Below, in pieces: positions 27,838 through 36,295 of a stretch of DNA of 64,000 nucleotides. Position numbers and translations under genes: made by a program. How positions within the stretch are numbered: position 1 is the first letter of the stretch; each line of letters opens with the position of its first letter. Under the pieces are notes generated by a model. It made no database searches. It had not been told where the DNA came from and was given only the letters and a program-made list of their open reading frames with translations. This DNA comes from Hydrocarboniphaga sp965279055 (GTDB lineage: Bacteria > Pseudomonadota > Gammaproteobacteria > Nevskiales > Nevskiaceae), in contig NZ_OZ257125.1 of the NCBI RefSeq assembly GCF_965279055.1, positions 3,162,001-3,226,000 of the forward strand, given 5' to 3'.

Positions 27838-29601
27838 ATGAATCTCGCGCTGTTATCGGCCACCTTGCTCGCCCTGCTGTCGGGCCCGCTGCTGTACGGC
27901 GCGGCGCGCGAGCGGCCGGCGGTGCTGGCGTTTCTCGACGGCTTCGTGCTGGTCGCGATCAGCGGCCTGGTGATGCTGGAAGTGCTGCCCGAGACGCTTG
28001 ACCGCGGCGGCTATGCCTCGCTGCTGTTCCTGGTGCTAGGGGCGCTCGGCCCGAGCCTGCTCGAAAACCAGTTGCACCACGCCAAGCGCGCCCATCTGGC
28101 GGCACTGATCCTGGCGATGGCCGGCCTGGTGCTGCACAGCATCGGCGACGGCACCGCGCTGGCGCCGCAGCCCGGCGTCGCCGGCAGCACCGAGCCGAAC
28201 ATCGCGCTGGCGCTGGCGATATCGGTGCACAGCGTGCCGGTCGGGCTGATGGTCTGGTGGCTGCTGTATCCGGTGTTCGGCGCGCTGTTCCCGTCGCTGG
28301 CGATCGGCGCGATGTGCCTGGGCACGATCACCGGTTACGCCTTCGCCGACACCGTCGGCGGCTGGCTCGGCGCCACCGGCTGGGCCTGGCTGCAGGCACT
28401 GGTCGCCGGCTCGATCCTGCACGTGGTGTTCGGCCGGCCGCACCTGGAAGACACCTCGGCGCATCGCATCGCGCGGCCGCCGTTCGAGGGCCTGGGCAAT
28501 CTGAGCGCGCTGGCCGCGCTGATCCTGCTCGAAAACCTGCATCCGGAAGGCCAGCACAGCCATCACGGTTTTCTCGACCGGTTGATCGACCTGGCGCGGC
28601 TGGTGTCGCCGGCCCTGCTGCTGGCCTGGATCGCCGGCAGCCTGCATGCGCACGGCCAGCGACGGGTGAAGCCGACGCGCAAGCGCCTCGCCGGCCTGTT
28701 CACCGGCCTGCTGCAGAGCGAATCCGGCGAGCCGCTGGCCGAGCACCTGTTGCGCACCAACGCCGGCATTCCGCTGTCCACGAGCCTGGCCTGGCTGGCC
28801 GGCGCCAGCCTGCTCGGCCTGAGCGTGCTGCTGGCGAGCTGGCCGCTGCTCGGCTGGCAGCTGGCGCTGACGCGCGCCGGCGGCGCGCTGCTGATCGCCG
28901 CGCTGATCGGCCTGCCGCTGGCCCGGCTGTTCCGCCACACGCCGGTGCGCGTGTTCCGGCCGATGAGCCTCGCCGCGGCACGGCTGACGCCGATGGCGCC
29001 GGTCGCTCCGCCGCTGTCGGTGCCGCCGCCCAAGCGCATCGACGACAGCGTGCGCGGCTATCTGCTGGCGCGGGTCGACCGCGATGCGCCCTGGCTGCTC
29101 ACCGGCCTGCTGGCCGCGGCGCTGGCCGCACCGTGGCTGGCGCAGGCGCCGTGGACGCTGATTCCGCCGCTGCTGCAACTGCCGCTGTTCGCCGTGCTCG
29201 GCCTGCTGCTGGCGGCGAATCCGCTGGCGGCGACACCGATCGCCGCGGTGCTGCTGGCCTGCGGCCTGGGCGCCGGGCCGCTGCTGGTGTTCATGCTCGC
29301 CGGGCCGCTGCTGCGGCCATCGCAGCTGATCGGCCTGGCGCGGCTGCATGGCCGCGCCCTGGCCGCCGGCATCGCGGCGCTGGCGCTGCTCGCGGCAATG
29401 GCGATCGGCCTGGCGGCGCAGAAACTACTGCCGGCCGGTGCGGCCACACTGGCGCCCGCCAGCGCCACGATCGCAAACTTGCAGACCCTGCCGCTGATCG
29501 CGATCACGCTGCTCACCGCGCATTCGCTGCTGCGCCGCGGCGGCCGCCAGTTCTTCGGCATGCTGCTGAAATACCTGCACCACCGCCATGACAACTGCTA
29601 A
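27838..29601 (+). CDS. Large polytopic membrane protein, ZIP-like N-half and permease-like C-half
   Basis: A 587-aa inner-membrane protein with roughly fifteen hydrophobic segments. The N-terminal half carries HSIGDGTALA near 115 and, about 30 residues on, ISVHSVPVGLMVWW, which resembles the paired His motifs of ZIP metal transporters. A His-rich loop (HPEGQHSHHG) lies near residue 240. The C-terminal half, after a cytoplasmic basic loop around 280-300, contains ANPLAATPIAAVLLACGLGAGPLLVFMLAGPLL, which resembles the PF03773 (ArsP-like) permease repeat. The family assignment is tentative. The ATG at 27838 starts the first helix; the next gene overlaps or follows closely. Confidence 0.6.
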   Translation: MNLALLSATLLALLSGPLLYGAARERPAVLAFLDGFVLVAISGLVMLEVLPETLDRGGYASLLFLVLGALGPSLLENQLHHAKRAHLAALILAMAGLVLHSIGDGTALAPQPGVAGSTEPNIALALAISVHSVPVGLMVWWLLYPVFGALFPSLAIGAMCLGTITGYAFADTVGGWLGATGWAWLQALVAGSILHVVFGRPHLEDTSAHRIARPPFEGLGNLSALAALILLENLHPEGQHSHHGFLDRLIDLARLVSPALLLAWIAGSLHAHGQRRVKPTRKRLAGLFTGLLQSESGEPLAEHLLRTNAGIPLSTSLAWLAGASLLGLSVLLASWPLLGWQLALTRAGGALLIAALIGLPLARLFRHTPVRVFRPMSLAAARLTPMAPVAPPLSVPPPKRIDDSVRGYLLARVDRDAPWLLTGLLAAALAAPWLAQAPWTLIPPLLQLPLFAVLGLLLAANPLAATPIAAVLLACGLGAGPLLVFMLAGPLLRPSQLIGLARLHGRALAAGIAALALLAAMAIGLAAQKLLPAGAATLAPASATIANLQTLPLIAITLLTAHSLLRRGGRQFFGMLLKYLHHRHDNC

Positions 29602-29617
29602 GCACACGAGAGCTTCG

Positions 29618-30637
29618 ATGACCCTGCCCGGCACCTCCACGCAGCGCGTTGAGACCGCGGCCTGGATCTTGACCGCGATCGGCCTGATCGCGGTGCTGCA
29701 GCTGCACCTGCTGGCGGCGCTGCTCGGCGGCCTGCTGGTCTACGAACTGGTGCGCGGGCTGGCGCCTTTCATCCGCTCCCGCCCGATCGAGGCCGACCTG
29801 GCCAAGATCATCGTCGTCGCGCTGATCGCGGTGCTGGTGGTGACCGCGCTGACCGGCCTGATCCTCGGCGCGCTGTCGTTCTTCCGCAGCCAGGCCGGCA
29901 ATCTGTCGGCGCTGCTGGAGAAGCTCGCGCAGATCATCGACGAGTCGCGCAACCGCCTGCCGGTGTGGATGCTGACCTACGTGCCGGAGACCGCCGACGA
30001 TCTGCGCGCGGCGCTGTCTCGCCATCTGCGCGAAAACGCCAGCGTGCTGCAGGGCGCCGGCACCAACTTCGTCCGCGCGCTGGTGCATGTTCTGGTCGGC
30101 ATGATCATCGGCGGCCTGATTTCGCTGCGCGAAGCCACCGTGGCGACACAGCAGCGGCCGCTGGCGGCGGCGCTGGCCGAGCGCGCCGAGCGCATCAGCG
30201 ACTCGTTCCGCCGCGTGGTGTTCGCGCAGTTCTGGATCGCCGCGCTGAACACCGGGTTCACCGCGCTGTACCTGCTCGTCGCGCTGCCGCTGATGGGCGT
30301 GGAGCTGCCGCTGACCAAGACCCTGGTCGCGGTGACGTTCGTCTGCGGCCTGCTGCCGGTGCTGGGCAACCTGATCTCCAACGCGGTCATCGTGCTGGTC
30401 AGCCTGTCGCACTCGGTGCTGGTCGCGGTCGGCTCGCTGAGCTACCTGATCGTGATCCACAAGCTCGAGTATTTCCTCAACGCGCGCATCATCGGCTCGC
30501 GCATCCGCGCCCGCGCCTGGGAGCTGCTGATGGCGATGCTGGTGATGGAAGCGACCTTCGGCATCGCCGGGCTGATCGCGGCGCCGATTTACTACGCGTA
30601 TCTTAAGAACGAGCTGACGGCGAAGGAGCTGGTGTAG
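29618..30637 (+). CDS. AI-2E family transporter
   Basis: Polytopic membrane protein of about 339 aa (PF01594 family). Segments: two N-terminal helices (AAWILTAIGLIAVLQL, LLAALLGGLLVYELV), a third near IIVVALIAVLVVTALTGLILG, a soluble coiled middle part (about 90-150), then four to five helices. The conserved-type block is GLLPVLGNLISNAVIVLVSL, with KLEYFLNARIIGSRI later. An ATG at 29588 overlapping the preceding gene by 14 nt is possible; I prefer 29618, which has GAGAG upstream. Members export signals or ions, and the substrate is unknown here. Confidence 0.85.
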   Translation: MTLPGTSTQRVETAAWILTAIGLIAVLQLHLLAALLGGLLVYELVRGLAPFIRSRPIEADLAKIIVVALIAVLVVTALTGLILGALSFFRSQAGNLSALLEKLAQIIDESRNRLPVWMLTYVPETADDLRAALSRHLRENASVLQGAGTNFVRALVHVLVGMIIGGLISLREATVATQQRPLAAALAERAERISDSFRRVVFAQFWIAALNTGFTALYLLVALPLMGVELPLTKTLVAVTFVCGLLPVLGNLISNAVIVLVSLSHSVLVAVGSLSYLIVIHKLEYFLNARIIGSRIRARAWELLMAMLVMEATFGIAGLIAAPIYYAYLKNELTAKELV

Positions 30638-30640
30638 CGG

Positions 30641-30699
30641 TCGCGGGCAAGCCCGCTCCTACAAAAGCGGCCCGTGTAGGAGCGGGCTTGCCCGCGACG
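30641..30699. repeat. Family A REP pair, tail-out arrangement
   Basis: Here the two REPs face the other way: CGGGCAAGCCCGCTCCTACA comes first and TGTAGGAGCGGGCTTGCCCG second, so the GTAG heads are in the centre. It lies between convergent genes just after the transporter stop. Confidence 0.88.
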
Positions 30700-30719
30700 A
30701 CAAACGCGCCGCGGCGCCG

Positions 30720-31544
30720 CTACTTCGCGTGCGCCTTCTTGTATTCCTCTTCCTTGGCCTTGTTGCGCGTCGAGCTGCTGATCGAATCGACGTCGTTGCG
30801 CGCGATCGCGTCGCTGCGGCGTACCGCCAGCTCGGTGATCGACAGGCTCAGCTCCACTTCCTTGAGGATCGCGGCGCGATACGCCGCCATCGCGGCGCGG
30901 CCATCGGGCGTCGCCGCCTTGGCTCCGCCGCCGGCCGCGACGATCAGCGCCGAGGCCTTGCTGACGATGGGCGTGCGCGTGTTCTTCCAGTCGGTGAACA
31001 GCGAGGTCCAGGTGCGCAGGTCGTGGTCGACCATGTCGAGCTTCTGCGCCTCGAACGGCGCGTTCGCGGCATTGATCGCCGGATCGGTGCAGGGCGTCGG
31101 ACACTTGGTCCATTTGGCGAACAGCTTGACCATCGGCTCGCCCATCGCCGCCTGCAGCCAGCGCGTGCGCTTGGCCAGCGCCGCCTTGGGTTCCTTGGCG
31201 CCGGAATTCTCGTCCAGATAGGCCGCATAGCCGCGGATCGCGTTCTGCACTTCCGGCGATTCGGGGATGTTGGCGCTCGGCGCGGCGCCGATCATCGGCG
31301 CCGTGCCGCCATTGAGGGCGATCCCGGCGCTGCGCTCGGCTTCGATCAGGGACTTCAGCTGGACGATGCCGGGCTCGACGAGCTGACCGTTGCTCATCCA
31401 GCTGACCGCGGTCGGCATGTCCTTGGGCGGCGCCGGCACGCTGGCCATCAGCTCGGCCAGGGTCGCGGCGTCGGCGTTGGCGGCACCGAAAGCCATCGCC
31501 GCGGCGATCAACGGGGACAGCGCGAACGGGCGGGACACGAGCAT
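30720..31544 (-). CDS. Exported hypothetical protein
   Basis: A 274-aa protein with signal peptide (FALSPLIAAAMAFGAANADA). The mature part is mostly helical and rich in Ala, Lys and Glu. Three blocks stand out: AAYLDENSGAKEPKAALAKRTRW, KWTKCPTPCTDPA with two cysteines four residues apart, and a charged C-terminal tail (RNKAKEEEYKKAHAK). A regulatory or structural periplasmic role is possible. No known family is recognised. It is separated from the next gene upstream by 125 bp, which hold a family E palindrome. Confidence 0.7.
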   Translation of the reverse strand: MLVSRPFALSPLIAAAMAFGAANADAATLAELMASVPAPPKDMPTAVSWMSNGQLVEPGIVQLKSLIEAERSAGIALNGGTAPMIGAAPSANIPESPEVQNAIRGYAAYLDENSGAKEPKAALAKRTRWLQAAMGEPMVKLFAKWTKCPTPCTDPAINAANAPFEAQKLDMVDHDLRTWTSLFTDWKNTRTPIVSKASALIVAAGGGAKAATPDGRAAMAAYRAAILKEVELSLSITELAVRRSDAIARNDVDSISSSTRNKAKEEEYKKAHAK

Positions 31545-31633
31545 CGGTCTGACTACCTGTCTTCGAACGGAGCCAAACGGGCAGCAATAGATATGCCGCG
31601 GGTGTCAGATCGCCGGTCGTCGACTCCGGCCGG

Positions 31634-31666
31634 TCTCCTTCTCCCCGAACGCGGGGGAGAGGGAAC
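31634..31666. repeat. Family E palindrome
   Basis: CTCCTTCTCCCCGAACGCGG with GGGAGAGGGA forms a hairpin right after the TfoX-like gene stop (minus strand), so it may end or stabilise that transcript. Confidence 0.6.
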
Positions 31667-31669
31667 ATT

Positions 31670-32005
31670 TCAGCGGCGAGTGGCGGGCCTCGTCCGCGAA
31701 GCCGCTTCGCTGGAGCGCCTGGCCCAGGCCGCGGCTTCACTGCGGTCATTCAGCACGGCCGGCGGCGCCTTGAAATACGACATGCGCACACGCCGGCCTT
31801 TCTGCCCGTACTGGAAAGGCTCGAGCCCGGCGTCGGTGAAGCTCGCCTGGTTGTGCGCGTCGGCTTTCAGGTACAGCACCTCGTCCTGCACCAGCGCGAA
31901 CATCAGGCCGTCGCGATACACGCCGTGGCCGCCAAACATGCGCCGCGTCGCGATCGGACCGAACTCGGCGAACACCTGCGGCAGGCTGTCGATCAGTGCG
32001 CTCAT
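31670..32005 (-). CDS. TfoX/Sxy N-terminal domain protein
   Basis: A 111-aa protein with only the N-terminal TfoX domain: ATRRMFGGHGVYRDGLMFALV and LYLKADAHNQASF are the hallmark blocks. Such short proteins are common and need not be competence regulators, since the C-terminal domain of Sxy is absent. The ATG overlaps the stop of the DAHP synthase gene (ATGA), giving a two-gene operon. The last 20 residues are Arg/Ala-rich and probably disordered. Confidence 0.88.
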   Translation of the reverse strand: MSALIDSLPQVFAEFGPIATRRMFGGHGVYRDGLMFALVQDEVLYLKADAHNQASFTDAGLEPFQYGQKGRRVRMSYFKAPPAVLNDRSEAAAWARRSSEAASRTRPATRR

Positions 32006-33369
32006 GCGGCTCTCCTCTGACGCGATACGATTTCCAGGGCCAGCTCCAAAGCCTGCTCGTAGTTCAGACGCGGATCGACCTGGCTGCGGTAGGCACGCGC
32101 CAGATCAGCCTCGGTCAGATCGCGTGCGCCACCGAGACATTCGGTGACGTCTTCGCCGGTGAGTTCCAGATGCACGCCGCCCAGCTGCGAGCCCGCGGCG
32201 CGATGCAGATCGAAGGACAGCAGCACCTCGGCGAGGATGTCGTCGAAGCGCCGTGTCTTGACGCCGGTGGAGGTGCTCTGCGTATTGCCGTGCATCGGGT
32301 CGCACAGCCACAGCACGCGATGCCCGCCTTGTTGCACCGCCTCGATCAGCCGCGGCAGATGCTCGGCGATCTGCTTGGCGCCCATGCGATGGATCAGCAC
32401 CAGCTTGCCGGCCTCGTTGTCCGGATTGAGCGTGCGGCACAGGCCGAGCAGCCACTGCGTGTCGATGCTCGGCCCGATCTTGACGCCGACCGGGTTGCGG
32501 ATGCCGCGGCAGTATTCGACGTGGGCGCCGTCGAGCGCCGCGGTGCGCATGCCGATCCACGGGAAATGCGTCGACAGGTTGTACCAGCCGCTCTTGCGCG
32601 GCACCTGGCGCGTCTGCGCCGCCTCGCCCGCAAGCAGCAGCGCCTCGTGGCTGCTGAAGAAGTCGACGCGGCTGAATTCGTGGATCGCGTTGCCGGCCAG
32701 CGTCTCCATGAAGCGCAGCGAGTCGCCGATGGCGTCGACGCGCTTCTGATAGTCCGCCGCCAGCAACGAATGGCCGACCCAGTCCAGATCCCAGTATTCC
32801 GGGTGATGCAGATCGGCGAAGCCACCGTCGATCAGGCCGCGAGTGAAGTTCAAGGTCATCGCCGAGCGCGCATGCGCCTCGATCAGCCGCTCGGGATCGG
32901 GCCGGCGCGCGGCCTCGGTGAAAGCCGGCTGGTTGACGATGTCGCCGCGGTAGGCCGGCAGCGTCAGGCCGTCGCGGGTTTCGGTTTCGGCCGAGCGCGG
33001 CTTGGCGTACTGGCCGGCGAAGCGGCCGACGCGGGTCACCGGGCCTTTCAGCCCGTGCACCAGCACCAGCGACATCTGCAGCAGCACCTTCAACCGGTTG
33101 GCGATGATCTCGCTGCGGCAGTCGGCAAAGCTCTCGGCACAGTCGCCGCCCTGCAGTACAAAGCGTTGTCCGGCTTCGGCCTGCGCGAACTGACTGCGCA
33201 GGGTTTCCACTTCCCAGGACGTGACCAGCGGCGGCAGTTGCGACAGGCGCTCGAGCGCGTCGGCCAGTGCGGCCGGGTCGGGATAGGTCGGCTGCTGCAC
33301 GGCCGGGCGGTTTTGCCAGCTGTACGGATGCCAGTTTTTCACCGGCTGATTCAGGGGGTCGGCGCTCAT
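32002..33369 (-). CDS. 3-deoxy-7-phosphoheptulonate synthase, class II
   Basis: First enzyme of the shikimate pathway, joining erythrose 4-phosphate and phosphoenolpyruvate, 455 aa, cytoplasmic. Class II (plant-like) blocks are clear: NWHPYSWQNRPA at the N-terminus, FVLQGGDCAESF, then RVGRFAGQYAKPRS, and HFPWIGMRTAALDGAHVEYCRG. WLCDPMHGNTQST carries metal-binding residues. There is no chorismate mutase fusion. It reads away from cbpA; the 237-bp gap holds the promoters of both, and I see no other element there. Confidence 0.95.
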   Translation of the reverse strand: MSADPLNQPVKNWHPYSWQNRPAVQQPTYPDPAALADALERLSQLPPLVTSWEVETLRSQFAQAEAGQRFVLQGGDCAESFADCRSEIIANRLKVLLQMSLVLVHGLKGPVTRVGRFAGQYAKPRSAETETRDGLTLPAYRGDIVNQPAFTEAARRPDPERLIEAHARSAMTLNFTRGLIDGGFADLHHPEYWDLDWVGHSLLAADYQKRVDAIGDSLRFMETLAGNAIHEFSRVDFFSSHEALLLAGEAAQTRQVPRKSGWYNLSTHFPWIGMRTAALDGAHVEYCRGIRNPVGVKIGPSIDTQWLLGLCRTLNPDNEAGKLVLIHRMGAKQIAEHLPRLIEAVQQGGHRVLWLCDPMHGNTQSTSTGVKTRRFDDILAEVLLSFDLHRAAGSQLGGVHLELTGEDVTECLGGARDLTEADLARAYRSQVDPRLNYEQALELALEIVSRQRRAA

Positions 33370-33606
33370 AAGGCGCGGGAGTATACGGCAGCGCCGCGAC
33401 CTCGCTGCGGCCGCTTCGTAGCGCTCTTGAACGGCGCGCTTCGGTGCCCCATTTTTTGCAGGGGCTAGGTCTACGCAACGATCGTCCCGGTGGATGCAGC
33501 GGAGCCGGCCTAAAGTTTAGTAAATCGGCACTTCAGCAGGCCTGCGGTAACAAAACATTCTGTTTTCTTCGCCCGTTCCATTTCGATCTGTAACATAATT
33601 TGTCAC

Positions 33607-34557
33607 ATGGATTACAAGGACTACTACAAGACGCTCGGCGTCGCCCGTACGGCTTCGCCCGATGACATCAAAAAGGCGTTCCGCAAGCTCGCGCGCGAGT
33701 TCCACCCCGACCGCAACAAGGCCAAGGGGGCCGAAGAGCGCTTCAAGCAGATCAACGAGGCGCACGAGGTGCTGTCGGACCCGCAGAAGCGCAAGTCCTA
33801 CGACACGCTGGGGCCGAACTGGAAGGCCGGGGCTCAGCAGCCGCCGGGCTGGGAGCAGAACTTTCGCGGCGCCGGTGCCGGTGGCGCCGGCTTCGGCCGC
33901 GGCCGCCGCATGGGCGGCGCCGATCCCGGCGGCGCCGGCTTCTCGGATTTCTTCTCCTCGCTGTTCGGCAACGCGGCCGCCGGCGGCATGGGCGGTGCGG
34001 GCATGGGCGGTGCCGGCTTCGGCAGCGCCAGCGACTACGACGATGTCGAAACCGTCGGCGGCCATCCGCAGCGCTCCAAGCTGACCATCAGCCTGGAAGA
34101 CTCGTATCACGGCGGCTCGCGCCAGGTCAGCCTGTCGACCGGCCGCACGCTCAACGTGCAGATCCCCAAAGGCGTGACCTCTGGCCAGACCATCCGCCTG
34201 GCCGACCAGGGCGCGCGCGGCGGCGACCTGCTGCTGGAGATCGAGTTCGCGCCGCATCCGCAGTTCAAGGTCAAGGGCCGCGACATCAGTGTCAACGTCG
34301 CGATCTCGCCCTGGGAAGCAGCGCTGGGCAGCAAGATCGACGTACCGACGCTGGGCGGCACCGTCGAGCTGGCCCTGCCGGCCGGCGCCGCCAGCGGCCG
34401 CAAGCTGCGCCTGAAAGGCCGCGGCCTGCCCGGCACCACGCCCGGCGACGAGTTCGTCACGATCCTGGTGCAGGTGCCGGCGGCGGACAGCGAAAGCGAC
34501 AAGGCGTTCTACCGCGACATGGCGCGGCGCTTCGAGGAGTTCAAGCCGCGCGGTTGA
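33607..34557 (+). CDS. cbpA: DnaJ-like curved DNA-binding protein
   Basis: Co-chaperone of 316 aa. The J domain has HPD at residues 33-35 and KAFRKLAREFHPDRNK. A Gly/Phe/Met-rich linker (about 85-140, with GGAGMGGAGFG) and two C-terminal beta domains (about 155-310) follow. There is no zinc-finger domain, as in CbpA rather than DnaJ. It should stimulate DnaK and may bind curved DNA. There is no clear Shine-Dalgarno sequence before the ATG; CATAAT 14 nt upstream could be a -10 box, which would make the mRNA nearly leaderless. Confidence 0.93.
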   Translation: MDYKDYYKTLGVARTASPDDIKKAFRKLAREFHPDRNKAKGAEERFKQINEAHEVLSDPQKRKSYDTLGPNWKAGAQQPPGWEQNFRGAGAGGAGFGRGRRMGGADPGGAGFSDFFSSLFGNAAAGGMGGAGMGGAGFGSASDYDDVETVGGHPQRSKLTISLEDSYHGGSRQVSLSTGRTLNVQIPKGVTSGQTIRLADQGARGGDLLLEIEFAPHPQFKVKGRDISVNVAISPWEAALGSKIDVPTLGGTVELALPAGAASGRKLRLKGRGLPGTTPGDEFVTILVQVPAADSESDKAFYRDMARRFEEFKPRG

Positions 34558-34572
34558 GCCTCATGCCGCACC

Positions 34573-34640
34573 TGTAGGAGCGGATCCTATCCGCGACTGA
34601 AGCCCCAAGGGCCGGGTCGCGGATAGGATCCGCTCCTACA
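34573..34640. repeat. Family A REPIN
   Basis: TGTAGGAGCGGATCCTATCC and its inverse face outward around 18 nt, between the convergent cbpA and amidase genes. The core differs from the copy at 11521 by paired changes on both sides of the hairpin, so the stem is conserved. Confidence 0.9.
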
Positions 34641-34649
34641 TTGGCAGCA

Positions 34650-36137
34650 TCAAATCGTCGGTCTTTTGTCGAACCAGGGCCGCGCGCTCTCCAGCTGCGC
34701 CGCCAGCTGCAGCAGCCGGTCCTCGCGGCCGAACGGTGCGATGAACTGCGTACCCAGCGGCAGGCCCTCGCCGCTCCAGTGCAGCGGCACCGACATCGAA
34801 GGCGTGCCGGTCAGATTGGACAGCTGCGTGAACGGCACATGGCGCAGGCTGTCGACCGCCATCTCCTCGACCAGGCCGCTACGCCTCAGCAGCGCGCCGA
34901 CGCCCAGGCCCGCGCCCAGCGCCAGCAGCGGCTTCAGCGCGACCTGCTGCCAGAGCGGCAAAGCGCCGCCGACCGCGACCGGCGGCGACGCCAGCACCGG
35001 CGTCATGTACAGATCCCACTGCTGGAAATAGGCTCCGAGCGCGCGCGCAAAACCGTTCCATTGCCGGCGCCAGCTGACGTATTCGCCCGCACTGAGACTG
35101 TCGCCCAGCAAAGCCAGCACGCGCGTTTCCAGCTCGAATTCGCCCGCTGCCGCGCCGGTCTCGACGCGAATCTGCGCGACCGTTGCGGAGGTCTGCCCGA
35201 AATACATGTGCAGATACGCCCGCGCCAGCTGCATGCCGTCGATCTGCGGCTCGGCCGCTTCGACCTGATGACCGAGATCGCGCAGCAAGCGCGCGGCATC
35301 CTCGATCGCGGCGACACATTGCGGATCGACCTCAGTCCCGATCGGCGAGCGCGTGCTGTAACCGATACGCAGCCTGCCGGGCGCGCGCCGCATCGCATCC
35401 AGGTAGGCCTCGGTCGGCGGCGCGATGACGAAAGGCGCGCCGGCGTCGGCGCCTTGGATCGCGTCGAGCATCGCCGCGCTGTCGCGCACGCTGCGCGTCA
35501 GCACGTGCTCGCTGGAGGCCCCGTCCCAGATTTCCGCGCTCTGCGGGCCGGCGGAGACGCGGCCGCGCGACGGCCGCAGACCGAACAGCGCGCAACAGGC
35601 GGACGGAATGCGGATCGAGCCGCCGCCATCGCTGGCACCGGCCATCGGCACGATGCCGGCGGCAACCGCCGCCGCCGCGCCGCCCGAAGAACCGCCGGGC
35701 GTGCGCTGCAGATTCCAGGGATTGCGGCAGATGCCGAAACGCTGCGGCTCGGTGACGCCTTTCAGCGCCAGCTCGGGCGTGCTGGTCTTGCCGAAGATGG
35801 TGACGCCGGATGCCAGAAAGCGCCGGGTGATTTCGGCGTGCTCACGGGGGGCGCTGTCGCGCGTGGCGCGAGAACCGAGCGTGGTCGGCACGCCGGCGTA
35901 GTGCTGGCCGATGTCCTTGATCAGGAACGGCACGCCGGCGAAGGGGCCGCTTACGGTTTCATCGACTCGCGCCTGGGCCTGCGCGTGCATCGGAATCGTC
36001 ACCGCGTTGATCTGCGGATTGACCTGTTCGCAGCGGGCCAGCGCGGTGTCCAGCAGCTCGCTGGCGCTGACTTCACGGCCTTGCACGAGTGCAGCGAGGC
36101 CGAGTGCGTCGTGCTGTACGTAGTCTTCAAATTTCAT
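34650..36137 (-). CDS. Amidase-signature family enzyme
   Basis: Hydrolase of 495 aa. Catalytic Lys74 (FLIKDIG), cis-Ser150 (TPGGSSGGAAAAVAAG) and nucleophile Ser174 (SDGGGSIRIP) form the Ser-cisSer-Lys triad. It is not a GatA: the true gatA is at 55493. The ATG at 36137 gives the family-typical start; the frame upstream is translated REP sequence. The ACFLQQ-like region near 370-430 has hydrophobic stretches, suggesting an apolar amide substrate such as a fatty amide or 6-aminohexanoate-like compound; this is a guess. Confidence 0.92.
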   Translation of the reverse strand: MKFEDYVQHDALGLAALVQGREVSASELLDTALARCEQVNPQINAVTIPMHAQAQARVDETVSGPFAGVPFLIKDIGQHYAGVPTTLGSRATRDSAPREHAEITRRFLASGVTIFGKTSTPELALKGVTEPQRFGICRNPWNLQRTPGGSSGGAAAAVAAGIVPMAGASDGGGSIRIPSACCALFGLRPSRGRVSAGPQSAEIWDGASSEHVLTRSVRDSAAMLDAIQGADAGAPFVIAPPTEAYLDAMRRAPGRLRIGYSTRSPIGTEVDPQCVAAIEDAARLLRDLGHQVEAAEPQIDGMQLARAYLHMYFGQTSATVAQIRVETGAAAGEFELETRVLALLGDSLSAGEYVSWRRQWNGFARALGAYFQQWDLYMTPVLASPPVAVGGALPLWQQVALKPLLALGAGLGVGALLRRSGLVEEMAVDSLRHVPFTQLSNLTGTPSMSVPLHWSGEGLPLGTQFIAPFGREDRLLQLAAQLESARPWFDKRPTI

Positions 36138-36155
36138 CGGATTTCCGCAGAGTTT

Positions 36156-36288
36156 CGATGCGTCCCTCGATACGTTTCGCTGCGCGAAACACTCGGGATG
36201 AACGGGAACATATCGAGCCGGCATTTACAACAAAACTCCGTTCGTCCCGAGTAGCCCGCGCGGCTGCGGGCGTATCGAGGGACCGGAT
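36156..36288. repeat. Two family B REPs, head-out
   Basis: An inverted REP (36156-36206, with GTGT instead of GTAG) is followed by a direct one (36229-36288, AACAAAACTCCGTTCGTCCC, then GAGTAG). They fill the 158-bp gap between two minus-strand genes; no other element is seen in it. Confidence 0.85.
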
Positions 36289-36295
36289 CGGCAAC

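Noticed and set aside
31670..32005. A competence regulator (Sxy/TfoX)
   Set aside because: Only the N-terminal domain is present and no competence genes are near, so only the domain is named.
33370..33606. A small RNA or attenuator upstream of DAHP synthase
   Set aside because: Weak GCCCC/GGGGC pairing exists on the minus strand, but there is no leader peptide, Trp/Phe/Tyr codon run or T run.
34650..36137. A second gatA
   Set aside because: It has the amidase triad, but the gatCAB set is complete at 53627-57306 and this gene has no gatB or gatC beside it.
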